Assembly: GCF_050003625.1 (NCBI RefSeq)
Contig: NC_134397.1
Coordinates: 277,692,070 to 277,756,069, forward strand
Length of the DNA: 64,000 bases
Direction of reading: 5' to 3'
From: Haematobia irritans
Taxonomy: Eukaryota; Arthropoda; Insecta; Diptera; Muscidae
Numbering within the stretch: position 1 is the first letter of the stretch; each line of letters starts with the position of its first letter. A model generated the notes under the pieces. It saw nothing but the letters and a program-made list of their open reading frames with translations, made no database searches and was not told the DNA's origin. Position numbers and translations under genes: made by a program. Of the stretch, positions 56,372 through 64,000 are shown one piece after another.

Positions 56372-56772
56372 GTTTAATTTTCGAATTCAGCAAATCAAAA
56401 TTTCATTAGGGCTTGACATATACTACTAACCCTGAATCAGGGTGTTCATGAAATCAATGAATCATTTATATGGGGGCCATATAAATATAGCCCGATATGT
56501 TCCGTTTTCAATATACCATAACCTCCCTACGGGAAATGGATCACCTCCAAGTACATTTGCACTTTATGATACGATTTTGACTCATTCCAAAGGACAAGTC
56601 CTAGAACCAGCCCATAGACAGGTCCCGCGACAACATTATAGAAAAATGTTTTATTTTGAGCAACCGAATCGCACCACAAAGAAAACCCCTGCAATTCCGA
56701 CAGTGGAAATTTGCATCAAAATCCTGCACAGCTACTGTAATATACCAAGTTTCAAGGCGATATCCGTTCCTA
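56372..56772. other. Unassigned, partly DINE-like
   Basis: TATATGGGGGCCATATAAAT near 56468 looks like a DINE unit, but the surrounding sequence matches no family well. Confidence 0.4.
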
Positions 56773-57318
56773 CACTCAAAAAAATTTACTTGGAACCAAA
56801 GATTTTGACCTTCCTTTAATGATTTTGGTATTGATTCCGAGCCAAAGATGCGGCTTCTTTAAAATAAAGACATTTTTAGGGACCTCCCTGGCTTTAAATC
56901 TAGGATCGATAAAATTAAAATTGGATACAGATCTAATTCATCGAATTTTTATTCTCTGTTTGCGGTATATTAATAAAGGTATTCATGTACAAACAAATTC
57001 CAGTTTCAAAATCCAAATTATGCCAAGTACTTAAAAGTAAAAACTGTTTTCTCGATTTCTTTAAAATAAAAATGTTTTTCTTTATTTTGAGGAACATTTG
57101 CCTTACTTCAAAGATCTACAACTTCAACAGAGGGAGGCAAAATTTCAAGATTTGTGTCCTAAATTGAATGAAAAAAATTTTTGAAGCAAGGATTATAAAC
57201 TTTCTTTTGATTAAAATGTCATTATTTTAAAGAATTTTGTCCTTAGCATTGTGTAAATTTCGTGTCCTAAAATTTAAGTTGCATAATCTTCCATATTAGA
57301 TCAATATTTTTTTCAGTG
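56773..57318 (+). mobile_element. CACTG-ended MITE, complete 546-bp member
   Basis: CACTCAAAAAAATTTACTTG at the left and ATATTTTTTTCAGTG at the right, with TA at 56771-56772 and 57319-57320. It is the best-defined member of the family that includes 12535-14000, 42947-43572 and 53694-54330. No ORF of significance. Confidence 0.85.
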
Positions 57319-59520
57319 TAAGAGAGTAGATTGTCCATTCCTAAGGTTGCGAGATTTTAATTCCTGAAAATGGTTTCAATCCTTGGAAGTCGAATATTTC
57401 TTCCAATAATAACTCTAAATATGAGAAAATGAACAGAAACCGTTCTCATAGAAATCGGATTGACTCACCATTATCCCGGTTGCGGTTTCAACATTACTTA
57501 ATGCCCACCTCCTTGCATGTACTTGTGATATCTTTGGATCTTATTGTATATCAATTTCCCCTCTAAAGATTCCCACGGCCTCAAATCCTTGTGTAGACAG
57601 CTAGACAAGGTTCTGCTTCATTGCTGCAAATGCTATCACCCATAACACATCATCTGCCAGTAGCCAGCGTACATAGGGATAGATGCTACAAGTTTGTATA
57701 TCCCTCTGCTCATATGTCCATCAGTGCGTTGAGGGTTTTGCCATGGACCGAGCAAGCAAGCCAGCTATTCAGTGCCCCCATGGCGCCATTAGTCTAAGAA
57801 GTTGAGCTTATAAAAGAACTCCGAGCGTGAGGAATCGCTTGTCGATGGCTTGTTCCTTTCATTTCATGAAGTGCATGATATCCATTGACATTTCATTGTT
57901 GGTGTGGTCGAGAGAGTTGGTACAACTGGGTTGGGGGAGTGGGCATTTTTTTTTTTTTTTTTTGTTAGTGGCTATCGTCCTGTGTTTGTTTGCTTGCTTG
58001 TTTCATCTCTGTTTATCATCAATCTTTAACGTGTCCTTGCTGTTGGTGCTTTTGTTGTGATGCTATTTCCTTCCTCTCTAATGATTGGACAATTGAATTA
58101 TGAATGAAGGAATATTTATTTGTATTTTCTCGGTGTCCCTTTTGTTGTCGACGACTAGAACACTGAGTCTGTATGGTTGAGTTGTTCATTTTTCATCGTT
58201 CATTGGAAGCAGCTTCCCTTTCACAAAGACCAGAGATAATCTCCAACATGTATGAAAGGTTAACTGTGATATGGGTATCTATGGTCACCCAGACCCAAAA
58301 ATCAAATGATGTATATTTCCACTTTTGGTAAAAGGTCATCATAAGTTGTATAAAATGTCGCTTTTCATATTTCCCTCTTTCTCTCTTCGCTGGTGATTTG
58401 GAGACCTTCTTTTGCAAAGGATAATAGATATTTTGGACAAGTCAATTGAGTTTAACCCAATCAAATGATACAAATTTACGCAAGTCACCCATAAAGGATA
58501 TTTTATTATGCATTCGTTTTCGCAGAAATCATATTCATTCATCGTGAAAAGAGTATCGTATTATCGAGTGGGCAATGTTTTGATCAAGTGGCTGGTTTCT
58601 AGAAAACAAAAAACGGAAAACTGGGAATTCTATAGAAAACAAAATGTTTACATAATTTTGCCTATTAAAAGCTTTTTTTATTTTAAGCCATATTGAATTT
58701 CTATAATTACATGTATTTATGAGAAAAAAATATTTTTTGTCCGACTAAATCCATTGGGTAGGCAAAAATATTCTGCGAAATATTTAGCATAAACTTAAAT
58801 CTGCACACAGAGAATAATTTGGTTGGAAATCGGTTCCGATAATGAAAATTCTACATTTAGAATTATATATTAGGTGTGTCAACCTAATTTCTTTAATGCA
58901 ATCATCTTTTCATGCTTACTATCATTTGGCAATCATTTCAATAGAATTTCATTTGTGAGACAAGACAAATGGTTGAAGCAACAAAATCTATATATTTTGA
59001 AGCATTTCTTTCGAATTCTATTGGCACAACCATTTAGCAATCAACAGTGACATACAGTATTCACAACCGAATCTTATTTGAAATATTTTTTAATGTCACT
59101 TCAATTTTTGTTAATTATTTGATGCTCAAAGAAGATATTTTTTTTCAATTAAACGCCACATATGACGATTTTTAAACCGCTACAAAGTGGCATCCACAAT
59201 GCTGTTGAAAGCATTCTTTTGATGATGAACGGCTGTAATTAAAGGACGTAAGTAAAAGATACGTCACGATATAGAAGTCGATCATTTATGCTGGGTATAT
59301 TATAAGGCATAAATAATCATACGTACCACACTCCAATCGGATTTAATGATATATCTCCAGAATGCTTTGTGTACTTGGAACCTCACAGAGATGTCGTTGT
59401 GAATAAAGTGGTAGGTTCTGAACTGTTTTTATAAACATGAGTGCACTAAAATCTAACTAATTTTATTTGATTTATTTTTAAACAATAATTCAATATGTCA
59501 ACGTTGTACAACGGACCCAA
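57319..59520. other. Low-repeat stretch, possibly host non-coding DNA
   Basis: Poly(T) at about 57947-57963. No protein domain or repeat family recognised. The composition around 57450-58080 is less AT-rich than the flanks. Confidence 0.5.
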
Positions 59521-59529
59521 ATGGATACA

Positions 59530-59640
59530 AAGGGCCATGGGCCAGATTCGACCGAACACTTAAAAGTGATTTATTTTTCATAATGCCTAAAACACTATCG
59601 AGACGCACTCAGCAATGAGAAGAAGTTCATCACTTGTGGT
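59530..59640 (+). mobile_element. Internally deleted SINE remnant abutting a LINE
   Basis: ATTCGACCGAACAC at about 59546, then GCACTCAGCAATGAGAAGAA and GTTCATCACTTGTGGT, are SINE blocks normally 200 bp apart. The LINE reading frame starts directly after. Confidence 0.5.
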
Positions 59641-60614
59641 TTCAAAATTGGCTTGCTTGTGCAAACGTGTCTGGTAACAATGCATCGTCACAGATGACAA
59701 CCAAAAGGGGCGTTCCTCAGGGGTCCATACTTGGACCCTTGCTATATACGATGTACTCGAATGATTTACCGAACCAGCTAGAACATACGAACATAAGAAT
59801 GTATGCTGATGATGTCCAGTTATATACATCTACCACTACTGATGCTATCGATAGGTGCGTAATGAATGTTAACAATGATATCAACAAGATCCTGGATTGG
59901 GCGAATGGAAATGGCCTAGCTCTGAACCCCAATAAATCGAAGGCAATTTTGATTCATAAGAAATCCACAAGTCTGGGCAATGTTAACATATTTCTGGGTA
60001 ACTGCCAAATAGAACTTGTGAAGAAAGTGAAGAATCTTGGAGTAACTTTTAATGAGAATTTGACTTGGTCTGATCATATTAATGCTAACTGTGGTAAAAT
60101 ATACGGTATGTTGCGTAATCTTTGGTACACTCAATCGTTTAAACCTTTTCGTATAAGACTGCTGTTGGCCAAATCCTATGTCCTCCCTACTTTGTTGTAT
60201 TGTTGTGAAATTTTCTCTGGATGTAACACCACCGTCTTAAAAAGACTAACAACCACGTTCAACAATATTGCCCGCTATGTCTTCGGATTGAAACGTTATG
60301 ATAGTGTGACACTTTTTGCGAACAAAATTTTTGGTATCCCGTTTGACAAATACGTTCAACTCAGAACTCTGTTGTTCCTCCAAAAAATTATACACACAAA
60401 GGAACCATCATACCTCTACGAACGATTAACATTCGCTAGATCCAACCGTGGTAACAATTTGATACAGACTCGACATAGAAGTCAGTTATCTGAGCGGCAG
60501 TTTTATATATATGCGACTCGTCTCAGGAATCAGTTACCCAATCAACTTCAACGTATATACAACACAGCGCAGTTCAAGACGAAACTAACAAAATATCTAA
60601 TTCAGGGCGATTAA
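59641..60614 (+). pseudogene. Reverse transcriptase C-terminal half (LINE)
   Basis: The roughly 320-residue frame carries RT motif 4 (KRGVPQGSILGPLLY) and the catalytic YADDVQLY. NPNKSKAILIHKKS and KNLGVTFNENLTWSDHI follow (the usual block after the active site). The C-terminal region includes NGRSQ-like RTRHRSQLSERQFYIYATRL. No stop or frameshift is seen, so it is young or by chance well preserved. It lacks the upstream RT palm motifs and cannot act alone. Confidence 0.88.
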
Positions 60615-60818
60615 ATAACAAAAAAAAAATATATATTAATATCTAATTCATAACCATATTATATGTAATTCCTATTCATAATTATTATTATTATACTTCT
60701 TAAAATATCTTTCTACTTATTATATTTATTATAACATTATTGATTCTAATACTCATTATAAGATATATATCTTGTGTATTAGGAACCCAAAATAAATAAA
60801 TGAAATGAAATGAAATGT
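59641..60818 (+). mobile_element. 5'-truncated LINE with open RT frame
   Basis: A non-LTR retrotransposon fragment. The frame is open from the junction to TAA at 60612-60614, followed by an AT-rich 3' UTR of about 180 bp and a tail of AAATG repeats (60795-60818). It has the C-terminal half of the RT and the thumb/C-terminal region; the endonuclease and N-terminal RT are missing. The simple-repeat tail suggests a CR1/Jockey-type lineage, not resolved further. Confidence 0.85.
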
Positions 60819-61380
60819 AGGCACAGACCAAAATAACTTATAGCGATCAAAAATAACGTATGTGCACAAACTAGTAATATGGGTCCATTTTTATGCATTT
60901 TAATATTTAAGAAAAATATAATAAAAAAATAAAATTCAAATGAAATTAATTTTTTATTGGGGTTGGGTGACACAAATAAATGAAGAAAACAACGACAAAG
61001 TCCATAGTCTGATACAACCAACTCCATATATAGTATTAGTTGGAGTTCCCATAATTCGATTGAGTCGACCGAATTTGTCGGGTGACACAACTGCCAACTG
61101 ATTGTTGCTGCAACTGCCAAAAGGAGGTTGGTAATAAATTCGGTTATCACGAGCAATCTGTATTCTTTGTGTGGGCTCTTTAGAAATTAGTATAAAAACA
61201 AGGAAATGAAACGTGGAACAAACCCAAAATCTCAAAAGAATTAGGAGAACTAGAGGAAACAACGAATGACATTGGTCTAGTGGCTTACTATCCATACACA
61301 GACCTGTAAGAAATAGAAGGATAAGCTGTGGAACGCATTATGTGATCATAACGTCCACTACTATCACAACTATGCACCTA
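60819..61380. other. Unassigned stretch
   Basis: Two overlapping minus-strand ORFs of 113 and 125 codons occur, but neither resembles a known protein. Coding content is not supported. Confidence 0.45.
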
Positions 61381-61849
61381 CACAGAAAAAAACAGTTGTA
61401 AAACTGAGGTTAATATTAACATATATTTATTGCCAAAAATTTATTTTCTTTTAGTTTATTTTTACAATTTTGTAAGAAATTTTCCCCATCTCAACGATTT
61501 TTTTCTTTATTCCAAGTATGCCTCAAAAATTGTATGAACAGTAAAATTTCAATGAAATACATATAAGTTCAATTCTAACTTAAACAGAGGAAGTTTTACG
61601 TAAACTTCTTAAAAATAATAAGAATGAACTGCAGCGTGGTTAAAATGGAAATGATCTGGCGCCTAAGATTTTTTCTTTATTTTAAAATCATTTTTTTTCG
61701 AGAAGGATGCATTTCGTAAATGGCAATTAAAAAAAACCAAAATTGTCAGAAAATTTTCATCAAATTATCAAAATTTGGAATAAAATTTAGTTCAATTATC
61801 GCACGAGATAGTTCATTTTTTCCATAACATAGTTAATTTTTTTTCTGTG
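61381..61849. mobile_element. CACAG-ended MITE, complete 469-bp copy
   Basis: CACAGAAAAAAACAGTTG and TTAATTTTTTTTCTGTG are inverted to each other and flanked by TA (61379-61380, 61850-61851). Related sequence lies at 47215-47590, and isolated ends near 2863 and 40412. Confidence 0.85.
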
Positions 61850-61869
61850 TACTAAGGAACCCGTCTGTC

Positions 61870-62160
61870 ACAGACTCTGCAGGAGTAGCAAGGCTCGTAA
61901 GAATGACATATGAGTGGGCAAGTCCCAGGGATCTGAATGTATACCCGTAGAAGATAGAATTAGGTCTACTCCCTAGAAGGACTAAAATTGTCCGATATCA
62001 TGAATCGAGTTTTTTAGACTAGACGATACCAGCACCTGACACGATAAAGTATTTAGGATTCACCTTAGAGGGGAAATTTAATTGGAAGAGCCACATCAAA
62101 GAGATGACTGAGAAAGCGCACTGATGCTGCGAACTGTCCAGGAGAGTGGTGGGATCCACT
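61870..62160 (+). pseudogene. Degraded RT fragment of a second LINE lineage
   Basis: One frame reads YEWASPRDLNVYP, stop, KIELGLLPRRTKI and, after another stop, KYLGFTLEGKFNWKSHIKEM. This is the 'NP.KTELVLF..R.K...VKYLG..LD..LNWK.HI' block of R1/Jockey-like LINEs. Stops and loss of both ends mark it as old. It joins a DINE I copy at about 62165. Confidence 0.75.
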
Positions 62161-62166
62161 GGTCTC

Positions 62167-62999
62167 AAATGCAAAAATTGGTCGAAATCGGTCCATAATT
62201 ATATATAGCCCCCATATAAACCGATCCCCAGATTTGACCTCCGGAGCCCCTTGGAAGAGCAAAATTCATCCGATTCGGTTGAAATTTGGTACGTGACGTT
62301 AGTATATGGTATCCAACAAACATGCAGGAATTGGTTCATATCAGTCCATATAAACCGATCCCCAGATTTGACCTCCGGTGCCTTTTGGAGAAGCAAAATT
62401 CATTCGATCTGGTTGAAATTGTGTACGTGGTGGTAGTATATGATATTTAACAACCATGCCAAAAGTGGTCCATATCAGTCCATAATCATATATAGCCCCC
62501 ATATAAACCGATCCCGAGATTTGGTTTTGGAGCCACTTGGAGGAGCAAATTTCATCCGAGTCAGTTTAAATTTGGTACATTGTGCTAGTTTATGGCCGTT
62601 AACAACCATGCCTAACTAGGTCCATATCGGTCTATAGTTATATATAGCCCTCAGATAAATCGATCCCCAATCACACAAAAATTGGACCATATCAAGTTCA
62701 TAATTGTATATAGCCCACATATAAGCGACCCCCACATTTCAATTCTGGCTCTCTACGTACCGTGAAAAAGTCCATATCGATTCGTAATTATTTGTAGACT
62801 TACCATACATAACATAACTAAAATATACCACGTCTGGACTAACTCACAATTTAGAAAACGATGTTAAGAAGTTTTAAGATACCACAACCCAATTAATTCG
62901 ATTGTGGATGACAGTCTTTCGTAGAAGTTTCTACGCAATCCATGGTGGAGGGTATATAAGATTCGGCCTGGCCGAACTTACAGCCGTATATACTTGTTT
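62167..62999 (+). mobile_element. DINE family I copy e (5' truncated)
   Basis: Units with TATATATAGCCCCCATATAA and ATTTGACCTCCGG run to the 3' hairpin TTCGGCCTGGCCGAA and ACTTGTTTA. The 29-bp AT-rich array present in copies a-c is absent here. Confidence 0.8.
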
Positions 63000-64000
63000 A
63001 TTTATATAATGTAATAGTTAAAATATAACCTTGACTAATTTTGTATTAGAAGAAACAAAACAAAGCTCTACACGGTGTAACACCTTAATCATTTACATTT
63101 TCTCTCAGTCCATTGCCTAAACCTCAATAAATATGGGCATTTTCAACATCACACCATTATCATTGGGATAAATATACAAAACCATAGTTTGTGGTTTATT
63201 TCAATTTCAAATTTCATTGAGTGGAACTTTAATTTCCGTTTCCATAATACATGGAATGTAAAGAATTTGATGCTTCTGATATGAGTGTTGACTTTTAAAT
63301 CAGTTAACCACAAATCTCAGGGAAAATTCAAAAAGGGCTGACGAGAATATAATCATTTCCCATCATCCCATAGGTATAACAATAAATTAATTAAATAAAA
63401 ATAATTGAGGTTTATGAGGACACAAAAAATCTCAATTACATGGAATCCTTTGAAGCAGAGGCCAACAACAACAACAACAAACAAACATTAATCTCCCACA
63501 GGATTCACAAAATCACACAATAATATTTGTAAACATCAGAATTGAAAAGATTAAAAAAAATATTGACATTGCTCTTTTATTATTATTATTGTTGTTGTTG
63601 TTGTAGCGTTTGTGAATGAATAGCCGGATAATAATAAACGCATGTTTCCTTTTGCCATTATTGGCTTGGCTTGATGAATGGCTCTGGATGGCTTTTCTTG
63701 TTGTTGCTTCCTTCGACAGACAGGATAATAACAAAATATCCCGAAAATAATTCCATTTGGTTTCTCTTCATTTTTTATATCTCAATGAATTTAATTTAGA
63801 ATGTTCTTTTGCGATTGATGTGTTGTTTGATGGCCCTAAAGCCCTGTTACTCTCTTTGACTTGTGATGGTTCCTCGTTCCCACGCTCACATGTCCTGGCT
63901 GTTAAGAGTTGCTTTCTTCTTATCGACCATAAAGTAACACCAATAAAAATTGACGACGTGTTTGGCATCACAAATGGGAGCACGCGAAGAAAGAAAACAC
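63000..64000. other. Right-edge stretch with simple repeats
   Basis: CAA run at about 63463-63483 and a TTATTA/TTGTTG tract at 63577-63604. No gene or element assigned. A minus-strand ORF over the tract is low-complexity. Confidence 0.5.

Noticed and set aside
57827..58060. Hydrophobic 77-codon ORF
   Set aside because: Hydrophobic run comes from the poly(T) tract; no conserved feature.
60779..61295. Two overlapping minus ORFs of 113 and 125 codons
   Set aside because: They overlap each other in different frames, show no domain, and one reads into the LINE tail.

Overview
The window looks like AT-rich, repeat-saturated euchromatin from a higher fly, most likely a muscid. Two mariner copies carry the Himar1-type terminal repeat and transposase. 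Himar1 was described from the horn fly Haematobia irritans, so Haematobia or a close relative such as Stomoxys is the best guess (inference, not proof). By my tally about two thirds of the 64 kb can be assigned to transposable elements or tandem repeats. I found no convincing host protein-coding gene, so the window reads as intergenic or intronic DNA. One weak candidate for a small secreted-peptide gene (28619-28882) is recorded.

Layout. 1-3 kb: a truncated Helentron/DINE-like element, then an unrecognised degraded ORF split by a MITE. 5.4-8.6 kb: a three-level nest (old mariner, Himar1-type mariner inside it, DINE element inside that). 8.8-11.7 kb: a CCCAGC-ended element, a tRNA-derived SINE, a LINE 3' end and a DINE copy. 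12.5-15.7 kb: a 1.5-kb TA-flanked element, then a CCCAGC element hosting a DD41D (rosa-like) mariner relative. 15.9-19.2 kb: a second Himar1 copy split by a SINE, which is itself split by a TA-flanked element. 20-23.4 kb: a near-palindromic long-TIR element with a SINE in it, then a DINE copy. 23.7-24.9 kb: two adjoining tandem arrays, the second a higher-order array of 21 hairpin units. 26.8-32.2 kb: two more DINE copies, one containing a perfect 56-bp inverted repeat and a strict 153-bp tandem array. 34-37.6 kb: an unclassified repeat and a CCCAGC element rich in tRNA-like boxes. 40.4-47.7 kb: the deepest nest, in which a DINE copy is split by a 4,001-bp hAT-like element with an exact 8-bp target duplication; that element contains another DINE, a MITE and a complete DD37E element with an intact transposase. 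49.8-57.3 kb: DINE copies and MITEs. 59.6-63 kb: a 5'-truncated LINE, a MITE, a LINE fragment and a DINE copy.

The elements do not form pathways, but their nesting gives a relative chronology. DINE family I, the SINE and the TA-flanked element all moved after Himar1 had arrived. The hAT-like element moved after a DINE family III copy. The DD37E element is the only transposase here with an uninterrupted reading frame and matching termini, and is the best candidate for recent activity.
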